Shown here: positions 26,034 through 34,257 of the stretch, in pieces
Layout of the letters: each line of letters starts with the position of its first letter
Numbering within the stretch: position 1 is the stretch's first letter
Assembly: GCA_903904005.1 (NCBI GenBank)
Contig: CAIVAR010000093.1
Coordinates: forward strand, 1-64,000
Reading direction: 5' to 3'
Length of the DNA stretch: 64,000 bases
From: an uncultured Anaeromyxobacter sp.
Lineage (GTDB): Bacteria; Myxococcota; Myxococcia; Myxococcales; Anaeromyxobacteraceae
The notes under the pieces: model-generated
The model's input: the letters and a program-made list of their open reading frames with translations, nothing else
Databases searched by the model: none
Told to the model about the DNA's origin: nothing
Position numbers and translations under genes: made by a program

Positions 26034-26639
26034 ATGAAGCAGGGGGAACGGGTCCTCTTGGCGCCTCCATCCCACGACGCCAGCCTCGCCCTCTCGGCGG
26101 CTCGCGGCGACCGCCGGGCCTTCGCCCGGCTGGTCGACGAGAACAAGCGCTCGGTATACGGCCTCTGCCTCCGGCTCCTCTCCGATCCGGAGGAGGCGAA
26201 GGACGCAGCCCAGGAGGCCTTCACCCGCGCCTACGCGTCGCTCGAGAGCTACGACCTCGAGCAGGCCTTCGCCCCCTGGGTGCTCCGCATCGCCCGGAAC
26301 CACTGCCTCGACCTGCTCCGCCGCCGCCTGCCGGCCCGGGCCCGGGTGGAGCTCGACGCCGAGGAGGAGGACGGGCGGCACCACGAACTCGCCGACACCA
26401 CCTCCGAGCCGGCCGACGAAGCCATCCAGAAGGCCCAGACCCGGGTGGCCCTCGAGCGGGCCGTGGCGGCCCTGCCGCCCAACTACCGCGAGGTCGTGCA
26501 CCTCTTCCACGTCGAACAGCTCTCCTACAAGGAGATCGCCGCCACCATGGGCATTCCCCTCGGAACGGTGATGACGTGGCTCCACCGGGCCCGCGCCCAG
26601 CTTCGCACGCTGCTCGAAGGACAGGAGGTGTCGCCGTGA
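26034..26639 (+). CDS. ECF-type RNA polymerase sigma factor
   Basis: About 201 residues with two sigma regions. Region 2 includes FARLVDENKRSVYGLCLRLL and DAAQEAFTRAYASL, with promoter-recognition helix FAPWVLRIARNHCLDLLRRR. Region 4 includes LPPNYREVVHLFHVEQLSYKEIAATMG and GTVMTWLHRARAQLR. The start at ATG 26034 removes an atypical leader that an upstream in-frame ATG would add. The stop overlaps the GTG of a zinc-finger anti-sigma gene, the usual pairing for a membrane-signalled ECF factor. Confidence 0.92.
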   Translation: MKQGERVLLAPPSHDASLALSAARGDRRAFARLVDENKRSVYGLCLRLLSDPEEAKDAAQEAFTRAYASLESYDLEQAFAPWVLRIARNHCLDLLRRRLPARARVELDAEEEDGRHHELADTTSEPADEAIQKAQTRVALERAVAALPPNYREVVHLFHVEQLSYKEIAATMGIPLGTVMTWLHRARAQLRTLLEGQEVSP

Positions 26640-27154
26640 CCGACGTCCGCCACATCGCAGAGGACGAGGCCCAGCTCTACCTCGAGGGCGCCATCGAGCC
26701 TTCCGAGGCGGAGCGGATCGACGGTCACCTCGCCGGATGCACGGCGTGCCAGGCGCTCGTGGCGTCGTTCGAGTCCCTCTCCGAGGCGCTCTCGGGGCTC
26801 CCCCTCGCCGACCCCCCGCCCGACTTCACCTCCGCCGTCATGGCCCGCATCGACGAGCGGGAACTCGCCCGCGCGAGCGAGCGGCTCATCGCGTTCGGCG
26901 TGCTCGCCACCGTCTGCGTCTCCCTGGTGGTCGCGCTCTCCCTGGCCGGTCAGGCGGCATGGGCCCCGGCCCTCTCCGCGGTCTCCTCCGCCGGCGTGAG
27001 GGCGCTGCAGGCCTTTCGCATCACCTCCGACGTCCTCTCCCCGGTCGTCTCGGCGCTCCGCGTCGAGATCATCGTGGTCGCGGCGGTCGTCGGCATCCCG
27101 CTCACCATCGCCCTCTCCCGCCTGGCGACCCCCCGCCAGGGCCAGGTCGCCTGA
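26636..27154 (+). CDS. Anti-sigma factor with zinc-finger domain and membrane spans
   Basis: A 172-residue partner of the ECF factor. The N-terminal anti-sigma domain contains HLAGCTAC, fitting HxxxCxxC, within LEGAIEPSEAERIDGHLAG. A membrane span lies near residues 81-103 (LIAFGVLATVCVSLVVALSL) and a second near 145-163 (IIVVAAVVGIPLTIALSRL). It probably holds the sigma factor at the membrane until an envelope signal arrives. It is coupled to the sigma gene by GTGA and followed after 14 bases by the next gene. Confidence 0.9.
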   Translation: MTDVRHIAEDEAQLYLEGAIEPSEAERIDGHLAGCTACQALVASFESLSEALSGLPLADPPPDFTSAVMARIDERELARASERLIAFGVLATVCVSLVVALSLAGQAAWAPALSAVSSAGVRALQAFRITSDVLSPVVSALRVEIIVVAAVVGIPLTIALSRLATPRQGQVA

Positions 27155-27168
27155 CCCGGAGCCATCCC

Positions 27169-28863
27169 ATGTTCACCGCACTCCTCGTCGCCGCCGCCCT
27201 CGCCGCTCCACCGGCCCCCCCGGCCCTTCCCCCGCTGCCGCCCCTGCCCGGCGCCGTGGCCCGATCCGGCCGGGACTCCCGCCTCCTCGGCGAATGGCCG
27301 TCGAAGCCCAACGACGCCAAGGTCACCCTGAGCGACGGCAAGATGACCGTCGACAAGGCGCTCCGGAAGATCGCCAGCGCCGCCGGCTGGAGCATGGTCG
27401 CGAACACCGGCCGGGCCGGCGACCGGATGCTCGTCCTCGACCTGCGCAACGTCCCGGTGGAGGACGCGCTCGTCGCCGTCCTCGAGGGGACCACCCTCGC
27501 GGCCACGCGCCGGGGGGAGACCATCACCGTTGCCCCGCGCTCCAGTCCCGTCAGCGAGACCCCCGTTCTGTCCGGGTTCGAGGCGCCTTCGGGGAAGAAG
27601 GTCAGCGCCAACTTCGCCGATACCCCCGTGGACAAGGCGCTGCGCCAGATCGCGGAGGCCGCCGGATGGTCCATCGTCCTGCCGCCGGGCCTGCGAGGCG
27701 CGGTGAACGCCAACTTCCGCGCCACCCCCGCCGAGGAGGCGCTGAAGGCTGTCCTCTCCCAGGCCGGCCTCACCGCGGTCCGCGACGGCTCCATCGTCAC
27801 CATCGCCCGCGAGTCGGGCCCCCGCGTGGTCATCCGAGGCGAGAAGCGCCGGCTCGTGTTCGACGGCGACGGCGAGGTGGTGCAGGAGGATGTCCGCGGG
27901 ATCGCCGACGAGGCCCGGCAGGCGGCCGCCGAGGCCCTCGCCGACGCCCAGCAGGGGCTCCAGGACGGGCTCGTCGAGTCCGGCAGCAAGGGCAAGGACA
28001 AGGTCATCTCCGGCGACGTCGTCATCGGCCCGGGCGAGCGCTGGCGGGACGTGGTCGCGATCCGCGGCAACGTGCGGATGGAGGCCGGTTCCTCGGCCCG
28101 CCAGGTCACTGCGGTGCTCGGCAGCATCGAGATCGGCCCGGGCGCGACCGTCGAGAAGGAGGTCGTCGCCGTCGGCGGCAACGTTCACGTGGCCGCCGGC
28201 GCACACGTCGGGAACGACGCGGTCAGCGTGGGTGGCGAGGTCTCCATCGACCCGGGCGGCACCGTCGACGGCCAGGAGGTCTCGGTGAGCGTGCCGGGCG
28301 TGGGGAGCCTCCTCGGCCTCGCCTCCCCCGGCCCCGCCACGTCGAAGGGAATCTCCATCGGCCTCCAGATCGGCCAGGCGATCGCCAAGTTCATCGTCTT
28401 CTTCCTGCTCGCCCTGCTCCTGCGTGCCGTCGCCCCGGCCCGGCTCGAGCGGGTCACGGCAGGCCTCACCCGGGCACCGCTCCGCGACGTGCTGGTCGGC
28501 CTGCTCGGGACCATCGCCATGCCGGTGCTGACGGTCCTCCTGGCGGTGACCATCGTCGGGATCCTGCTCATCCCGGTCCAGTTCGTCGCCATCATCCTCG
28601 CCGCCATCCTCGGCTACACGGCGCTGGCGCTCCTCGTCGGGCGGGCCATCCCCATCGGTGAGCGCGGGGCCAGCGGCGTCATCCAGCTCGCCATCGGGAC
28701 CGCGATCGTGGTTCTCGTCAGCGAGATTCCCTTCGTGGGAATCCTCGCCATGATCTCCGCCTGGCTTCTCGTCTTCGGCGCGGTGCTCCGCTCCCGCGGC
28801 GGCCAGCCCTCGCCAGCGGCCCCGGCGCCCACGACCTCCATCGCCCCCACCGCCGGCGGATGA
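27169..28863 (+). CDS. Exported STN / bactofilin-like repeat protein with C-terminal membrane domain
   Basis: A 564-residue protein in four parts. Residues 1-30 are a signal followed by a Pro-rich stretch. Two STN-like modules follow (about 50-123 and 144-213), each with a DKALRxIAxAAGWS helix and a VPVEDALxxVLEGT-like helix, as in secretins and TonB receptors. Residues 278-373 form a hexad-like right-handed beta-helix resembling bactofilins (GDVVIGPGERW, GSIEIGPGATV, GGNVHVAAGAHV, GGEVSIDPGGTV). From about 403 to 540 there are four or five membrane helices. The combination is unfamiliar to me. It is the likely output gene of the adjacent ECF pair. Confidence 0.75.
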   Translation: MFTALLVAAALAAPPAPPALPPLPPLPGAVARSGRDSRLLGEWPSKPNDAKVTLSDGKMTVDKALRKIASAAGWSMVANTGRAGDRMLVLDLRNVPVEDALVAVLEGTTLAATRRGETITVAPRSSPVSETPVLSGFEAPSGKKVSANFADTPVDKALRQIAEAAGWSIVLPPGLRGAVNANFRATPAEEALKAVLSQAGLTAVRDGSIVTIARESGPRVVIRGEKRRLVFDGDGEVVQEDVRGIADEARQAAAEALADAQQGLQDGLVESGSKGKDKVISGDVVIGPGERWRDVVAIRGNVRMEAGSSARQVTAVLGSIEIGPGATVEKEVVAVGGNVHVAAGAHVGNDAVSVGGEVSIDPGGTVDGQEVSVSVPGVGSLLGLASPGPATSKGISIGLQIGQAIAKFIVFFLLALLLRAVAPARLERVTAGLTRAPLRDVLVGLLGTIAMPVLTVLLAVTIVGILLIPVQFVAIILAAILGYTALALLVGRAIPIGERGASGVIQLAIGTAIVVLVSEIPFVGILAMISAWLLVFGAVLRSRGGQPSPAAPAPTTSIAPTAGG

Positions 28864-28932
28864 CCCCCTTCCAGGGGGGGGGCTCCCTACTGGGGTCTTG
28901 AGTAACCGTTCCTTTGGGTGAAGGCTGCGGGG

Positions 28933-29526
28933 ATGACCACATCCAGACTGGCCGTCCTCGCCGCCGCATCCACCCTCCTCGCCTGCGCCACCCCCTCCGG
29001 CACCCCGATCCCGGTGACCACCCCCGCCCCCGGAGAGGTGAAGACGAAGGACTTCAAGTCCACCGGCGAGGTCTTCTTCGACGCCCAGTCCGCGGGCACG
29101 AGCGTGGCCTTCAACGACTTCCGGATGGTGGGACCCCAGGTGAACATGGGGCTCGACGCCAAGGGCAACTGGGGCGGCAACATCGGCGAGAAGAACATGA
29201 TCGTCACCGTGAAGCCCGGTCGAATCACTGGCGACGGCGTCGACCTCTACGTGGTTCGCAAGGGCACCACCGTGAGCATCCAGGGGATGTACTTCCAGCG
29301 CCAGGTCTGGTTCACCCTGAAGCCGAACGAGATCCAGGGCACCACCGACGGCGGAAGCTGCTCCTTCGATCTCACGCCGGCCCGCACGCCCGGCTTCTAC
29401 ACCGGCGGCGTCGGCTGCGGCGGGAACATCCGGATGGGCACCCTGCAGCTCACCGGGATCGCCGCCAACATCGAGCAGCCGCCCATGCCGCAGCTCGTGT
29501 TCGCGCTCATCGCCGTCCTTCCCTGA
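28933..29526 (+). CDS. Lipoprotein of unknown function
   Basis: A 197-residue lipoprotein. The start at ATG 28933 gives a clean signal and lipobox (MTTSRLAVLAAASTLLAC), preferable to the in-frame GTG 15 bases upstream. The mature part has a Pro/Thr linker, then a beta-rich domain (GKNMIVTVKPGRITGDGVD-like strands), a cysteine pair (GGSCSF, GVGCGGN), and a hydrophobic C-terminus (MPQLVFALIAVLP). It follows the STN/bactofilin-like gene by 69 bases, in which a short GC hairpin lies, so it may be read from the same transcript or from its own. Confidence 0.7.
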   Translation: MTTSRLAVLAAASTLLACATPSGTPIPVTTPAPGEVKTKDFKSTGEVFFDAQSAGTSVAFNDFRMVGPQVNMGLDAKGNWGGNIGEKNMIVTVKPGRITGDGVDLYVVRKGTTVSIQGMYFQRQVWFTLKPNEIQGTTDGGSCSFDLTPARTPGFYTGGVGCGGNIRMGTLQLTGIAANIEQPPMPQLVFALIAVLP

Positions 29527-29538
29527 CGGGGGGCGGCG

Positions 29539-31518
29539 TCAGGGCTTGCGGACCGGCCGGGCCGGGAGGCGCGCCAGCGCTTCCCGGGCGGAGCGTCGTA
29601 CCTCGGCGTAGTAGTCGGAGCGCAGGGCCTCGAGGCGCAGCGAGGCCGGCTCGTGGCGGAGCTTTCCGAGCGCCCGGGCCGCGGCGGCGCGCACCGCCGG
29701 CCGGTCGCTGAGCAGCTCCGCCGAGAGCGCTTCCCCCGCCTCCGGCGACCCGAGCTGGGCGAGCGCCTCCACCACCTCCAGCCGGCCGACCGTTCCGCCG
29801 CCCGCGAGCGCATCGAGCAGGACCCGGGTGCCGTCAACGCTGCCGAGGCGACCGATGGCGAGGGCCGCGTCGGCGGCCAGCGGCCCGCCCAGGAGAGGCG
29901 AGAGGAGCGGAAGGGCGGACGGGTCGCCGGTTGCACCGAGCGCCCGGACGATGGCTTCCCTCTCGACGGGGTCGCCCGGGCTGCGGGAGAGGGCTGCGCC
30001 GAGGGGGGCGACCGCAGGGGCTCCGTGGGGGCCCAGCCCCACGTAGGCGAGACGTCGGACGTCGGGGTCCGGGTCGGCGGAGAGGGTCACGAGCGGCGGG
30101 AGGGCCGAAGGTTCTCGACCCAGGGACAGGGCCCGTGCGGCGGCAGCCCGCAGACGCGCGTCCGGCGCCGCGACCAGGCGTGCCACGAGCGGTCCGGAGG
30201 ACTCGGGGGCCAGCCGGGCCAGGGCGACCGCCAGCTCGGCGAGCTCCTCGACGTCCCCTGCTTCGGCGATCCCGGGTGGCTCGCCCGGCCGGGCGCTCCG
30301 GGCCGCCCTCTCCTGGATCGCGGCCACGCGCCGCTGAAGCGCGGGAACGGCGGGGGGGAACGGCGCCGCCCCCAGCGCCCGGGCAGCCGCAGCGCGGACC
30401 CGCGGATCGGCGCTCGACCCCAGGATCCCGGTCGCCTTCTCCCCCACCCCCTTGGAGCGCTCGGCGGGGAGCCCCAGGGCGCCGAAGGCCGCGAGCGGGG
30501 CGATCGACTCCGGTCCGCCGCGCCCGATCCGCTGGACGAGCGGCCGCTCCGGGCAGTCGCCACCCCGCGCATGGGCAGCACCTGCCGCCGCCTCGGTGAC
30601 GGCCGGATCGGTGGCCCGGAGCGCCACCTCGCACAGCGAGACCCCGACTCCGGGTGCGGGCGGGAGCGTGTCGAGCGCGGCAACGGCGCTGCGCGCCACC
30701 CGGGCGGGCCCGGTGGAGCCCACCTCCCCCAGGCCATCCGCCGCGAGGGGATCTCCGAGGTTCCCGAGGGCCCAGGCGGCCGCCTCGGCCAGCCCGGCCC
30801 ACCGGCTGCGGAGCGCCGCCTCGAGCGGCTCGAGCGCGGTCCGGTCGCCCGACCCGCCGAGCCCCCTTGCGGCCGCCTCCGCCAGCTTCGGATCGCCATC
30901 GGCGTCCTCCATCAACGGGACGAGGAACTTCACCGCCTCCACCCGTCCGCTCCGCCCGAGTTCCTCCGCGGCGCCGGCCCGCACGGTTGGCGAACCGGTC
31001 CGGAGCTCCCGCACGTTCTGCTCCCAGAGCTGCCGGGCCTCGGCCTCGAGCGCATCCCGCAGCGAGGTCCCGGTGGCCCGCATCGCCTGCGCGATCTCGA
31101 CCCGGGCACGCGAGTCGGCCCTTCCGTAGGCCTGGGCGAGGGCGCGCCCGGCGCGTTCGGAGACCTCCGCGGCGCCGCGGGCGTCGGACGGGGCCCGGTC
31201 CGGGCGGAGGGTGGCGAGCGAACGGGCCGCCGAGGACATGACCTCGGGATCGGGATCGGCGAGCATCTCCGAGAGCGCCTCGAGCGAGCGGGTTCCCCCT
31301 CGCCTGCCCAGCGCCCGCGCCGCCGCGGCCCGAACCCGGGGATGGGGGTCCTGCCCGGCGACGAGGAGGGCCGCGAGCTCCTTCGCCTCCCGTGGATCGG
31401 TGAGCCGTTCGACCGCAGCGGCCCTGCGGGCCGGATCGGCCGAGGAGAGATCGCGCTGGCCGCCGGGGCTGCACGCCGCGAGCGCCGTCGCGAGGAGCGC
31501 GGCGGCCGCCCGTCTCAC
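29539..31518 (-). CDS. HEAT-repeat lipoprotein
   Basis: A 659-residue alpha-solenoid. A signal ends in a lipobox (ALLATALAAC, near residue 16). The rest is built of about fifteen HEAT/PBS-type repeats, seen as VRAAAARALG, VMSSAARSLATL, LAEAAAWALGNLGDP, LRAAAARALSLG and VRRSAREALARL. Such proteins are adaptors with no enzymatic motif. The GTG start overlaps the rluB stop, so it is the last gene of the trpS-scpA-scpB-rluB run. A soluble periplasmic scaffold translated with chromosome-segregation genes is unexpected. Confidence 0.85.
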   Translation of the reverse strand: MRRAAAALLATALAACSPGGQRDLSSADPARRAAAVERLTDPREAKELAALLVAGQDPHPRVRAAAARALGRRGGTRSLEALSEMLADPDPEVMSSAARSLATLRPDRAPSDARGAAEVSERAGRALAQAYGRADSRARVEIAQAMRATGTSLRDALEAEARQLWEQNVRELRTGSPTVRAGAAEELGRSGRVEAVKFLVPLMEDADGDPKLAEAAARGLGGSGDRTALEPLEAALRSRWAGLAEAAAWALGNLGDPLAADGLGEVGSTGPARVARSAVAALDTLPPAPGVGVSLCEVALRATDPAVTEAAAGAAHARGGDCPERPLVQRIGRGGPESIAPLAAFGALGLPAERSKGVGEKATGILGSSADPRVRAAAARALGAAPFPPAVPALQRRVAAIQERAARSARPGEPPGIAEAGDVEELAELAVALARLAPESSGPLVARLVAAPDARLRAAAARALSLGREPSALPPLVTLSADPDPDVRRLAYVGLGPHGAPAVAPLGAALSRSPGDPVEREAIVRALGATGDPSALPLLSPLLGGPLAADAALAIGRLGSVDGTRVLLDALAGGGTVGRLEVVEALAQLGSPEAGEALSAELLSDRPAVRAAAARALGKLRHEPASLRLEALRSDYYAEVRRSAREALARLPARPVRKP

Positions 31519-32429
31519 TTCTTCTTGCCTCGCCCTTCCCTTCCGCGGGACGGGGCCGGGCGGATGCGGCGTGGGCGGGACTCCCGCTCGGGCTCCGGCT
31601 CGCGCGGAGGGCGTGGCGCGGGGGCGTCCCGGGGGGCCGGGGCGCCGTGGCCGTGCCGTCGCGCGGCCCGCGGGAGGGGCAGCGCCGGTGCCGCAGGTCG
31701 TTCCCCCTTCGTCAGTCCGGCCGAGTGGCGGAGCATCTCGACCTCCTCCGGGCGGAGCTCGCGGGAGTGTCCGGGGCGAAGCCCGGCCACGCTCACCCCG
31801 CCGAACTCGGGACGGAAGAGGCGCAGGACGTCGAGTCCGACAGATTCGCAGAGCCGCTTCACGAGGTGGCGGCGCCCTTCCCCGACCACCACCCGGATCC
31901 AGGAGTTCTTCTCCACCCGCTCGTGGAAGGCGGCCTCGAGCGCCTGTGCCGGGCCGTCCTCGAGCCGGACGCCGGAGCGCATGCGCTCGAGCGCCCCCGG
32001 CGGCGCGTCGCCCTTCACCTTGACGAGGTAGGTGCGGCGATGGCCGTAGCGGGGGTGCGCGAGCCGGTTGGCGAGGTCGCCGTCGGTGGTGAAGAGGAGC
32101 GCCCCCTCGGCGTCCCAGTCGAGCCGCCCCACCGGGAAGACCCGCTCCTTCACGCCGCCGAGGTACTGGGCGACCGTGGGGCGTCCCTGCGGATCGGAGA
32201 GCGTGGTCACGCATCCGGGCGGCTTGTAGAGGAGGAGGTAGCGGGCCCGGGCCTCGGTCTCCACCGGCTTCCCGTCGACGACGACGAGGTCGCCGGGATC
32301 GACCCGCGTGCCCATCTCGGTGACCACCTTGCCGTTCACCGACACCCGTCCGGCGAGCACGAGCTCCTCGGCCTTGCGGCGCGAGGCCACGCCGGCACCG
32401 GCGAGGAACTTCTGGAGGCGCTCGCTCAT
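31515..32429 (-). CDS. rluB: 23S rRNA pseudouridine synthase, RluB/RsuA family
   Basis: A 304-residue enzyme. An N-terminal S4 domain (MSERLQKFLAGAGVASRRKA) is followed by the catalytic core with the active aspartate in VGRLDWDAEGALLFTTDG and the KPPGCVTTLSDPQGRPTV segment typical of RluB. The last 60-70 residues are a Pro/Arg-rich tail ending in lysines, longer than usual. It isomerises a uridine in 23S rRNA (U2605 in E. coli numbering). ATGA overlap with scpB upstream. Confidence 0.92.
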   Translation of the reverse strand: MSERLQKFLAGAGVASRRKAEELVLAGRVSVNGKVVTEMGTRVDPGDLVVVDGKPVETEARARYLLLYKPPGCVTTLSDPQGRPTVAQYLGGVKERVFPVGRLDWDAEGALLFTTDGDLANRLAHPRYGHRRTYLVKVKGDAPPGALERMRSGVRLEDGPAQALEAAFHERVEKNSWIRVVVGEGRRHLVKRLCESVGLDVLRLFRPEFGGVSVAGLRPGHSRELRPEEVEMLRHSAGLTKGERPAAPALPLPRAARRHGHGAPAPRDAPAPRPPREPEPERESRPRRIRPAPSRGREGRGKKK

Positions 32430-33370
32430 GAGGTCCCCCCGTCGCCGGGCGCGCCGGCCGGGGGAGGCTCGGGGTCGAGGACCGACTTCACGGAGCGGCT
32501 GCTCGAGTCGGCGCGGTCGATGGCCCGCTCCAGCTCCTCGAGGGCCGTGTCCGCCTCCTCGCGCCCCTTCTCGAGGGCGGCGCGAAGGTTCGGGTCGGCG
32601 AGCTCCGCCACGAGCCCCTGGAGGTTCGGAACCTCGGCCGGCGCCTCCTTCTCGACGATATCCCGGTGCTCCTCGGAGAGCTCGTGGAACTCGCGGAGGG
32701 TGGGGAGCGAGGCCAGGTCCTTCAGCGCGAAGAACTCGAGGAACTCGCGGGTGGTCCCGTAGAGGATGGGGCGTCCCGGCTCCTCCTTCTTGCCGAGGAT
32801 CTTGAGCAGGCGCCGCTCGAGCAGCGCCTTCATGACGGCGCCCGAGTCCACCCCGCGGATCTCCTCGACCTCGGGGCGGGTCACCGGCTGGCGGTAGGCC
32901 ACGATGGCGAGCGTCTCGAGCGCGGCGCGGGTGAGTCGCTGGGGCTTCACGCGCAGGAAGCGGCGGGCGAAGTCGGAGGCGTCCGGGGAGGTGCGCAGCT
33001 GCCAGCCGCCGGCCACCTCGTGGAGGACGATGCCCGAGACCCCTTCCCGGAAGTTGCCGGAGATCTCGTCGAGGGCCTTCTTGATGCGGGCCAGCTCGAG
33101 GCCGGTGACGATGCGGACCTCCTCGACGCCGAGCGGCTTCTCGGCGAGGAAGAGCAGCGCCTCCACCACCGCGCGCGCCCGCTCCGGGGAGATCTTCCGG
33201 GCCTGGGCCGCGAGCTTCTCGAACGGCTCCTCCTTCTCGGTCGCGCTCTCGGGCACGTCGATGGCGGCCGGCTCGACCTCGTCGAGCGACGGATCGGCCT
33301 TCACCTCCTCGGCTGCCTGGAGGGCCTGCAATTCCTCTGCACTGGGGCCGGGCCCCTGGTTCTCGCTCAT
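32426..33370 (-). CDS. scpB: Segregation and condensation protein B
   Basis: A 314-residue ScpB. The central tandem winged helices contain AVVEALLFLAEKPLGVEEVR, QRLTRAALETLAIVAYRQPV and RPEVEEIRGVDSGAVMKALL, all standard. It adds an acidic N-terminal extension of about 55 residues and a C-terminal acidic/Ser-rich tail of about 60. With ScpA and SMC it forms the prokaryotic condensin. It is coupled by ATGA to both neighbours. Confidence 0.95.
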   Translation of the reverse strand: MSENQGPGPSAEELQALQAAEEVKADPSLDEVEPAAIDVPESATEKEEPFEKLAAQARKISPERARAVVEALLFLAEKPLGVEEVRIVTGLELARIKKALDEISGNFREGVSGIVLHEVAGGWQLRTSPDASDFARRFLRVKPQRLTRAALETLAIVAYRQPVTRPEVEEIRGVDSGAVMKALLERRLLKILGKKEEPGRPILYGTTREFLEFFALKDLASLPTLREFHELSEEHRDIVEKEAPAEVPNLQGLVAELADPNLRAALEKGREEADTALEELERAIDRADSSSRSVKSVLDPEPPPAGAPGDGGTS

Positions 33371-34236
33371 CGGTAATCCTCCGCCCCTTCCGGAGCCGGC
33401 GTCCCGTCGCCCAAGGTATCCCGCGCCTCGACCAGGATCTCGCCCCCGGTTCCCTGCTCGTCGGCCGGAGCCTGCACCATCCGCAGCAGGCGCAGCTTGG
33501 CCATCTCGAGGATGGCGAGGAAGGCCGAGATGATGGCCGATCGACCGCTGCCGCCGGCGGCGAGCAGCAGCTCGACGAAGGAGACGCGCCGCCGCAGGCG
33601 AAGCACCTCGGCGACCCGGCTGATGGCATCGGTGATGGAGAGCCGGTCGGCCTCCACCTCGTGCATCGTCTCCGGCTTCGCGTTGGCGAGCGCCTTGTCG
33701 AGGGCCTCGATGAGCTGGAACACCGAGACCTCGGCGAGCCCGTCGGGGCCGTCCGGCTGGGCAATCCGCGCCGCCCGGACCCGTCGGGCGAAGACGTCCC
33801 GGTCGAGGATGTCGTGGCGCCCCAGCTCCTCGGCCGCGGCCCGGTACTTCTGGTACTCGAGCAGCCGGCGGATCAGCTCGGCGCGCGGGTCCCCCTGCTC
33901 CTCGCCCGGGCCGGCATCCTCCGCCACCTCGGTGCGCGGGAGCAGCAGCTTCGACTTGAGCAGCATGAGCTGCGCCGCCATCTGGAGAAACTCACCCGCC
34001 ACGTCGATGTCGAGGTCCTGCATCGTCTTCAGCGCGACGAGGTAGGCGTCGGTGATGCGGGCGATGGGGATGTCGAGGACGTCGACCTGGTGCTCCTGCA
34101 CGAGGTGGAGGAGCAGGTCGAGCGGCCCCTCGAAGGGCGGCTCGCCGGGGCGCGCCGGAGGCAGGCGGACCTGGAACGCGAGGGGCGTCGGAACGTCGGC
34201 CGCGGGGGGGCCCGGGGTGGCCGGGTCAGGGGTCAT
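33367..34236 (-). CDS. scpA: Segregation and condensation protein A
   Basis: A 289-residue kleisin. FEGPLDLLLHLVQEHQVDVLDIPIARIT near residues 27-54 is the SMC-neck-binding N-terminus, followed by EFLQMAAQLMLLKSKLLLPR. The C-terminal winged helix (SAIISAFLAILEMAKLRLLRM) caps SMC. An unusual Pro-rich leader of about 20 residues precedes. It lies 21 bases after trpS in the transcript, and its ATGA overlap couples it to scpB. Confidence 0.95.
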   Translation of the reverse strand: MTPDPATPGPPAADVPTPLAFQVRLPPARPGEPPFEGPLDLLLHLVQEHQVDVLDIPIARITDAYLVALKTMQDLDIDVAGEFLQMAAQLMLLKSKLLLPRTEVAEDAGPGEEQGDPRAELIRRLLEYQKYRAAAEELGRHDILDRDVFARRVRAARIAQPDGPDGLAEVSVFQLIEALDKALANAKPETMHEVEADRLSITDAISRVAEVLRLRRRVSFVELLLAAGGSGRSAIISAFLAILEMAKLRLLRMVQAPADEQGTGGEILVEARDTLGDGTPAPEGAEDYR

Positions 34237-34257
34237 GGGGGGCGCCGGACCGGGATC

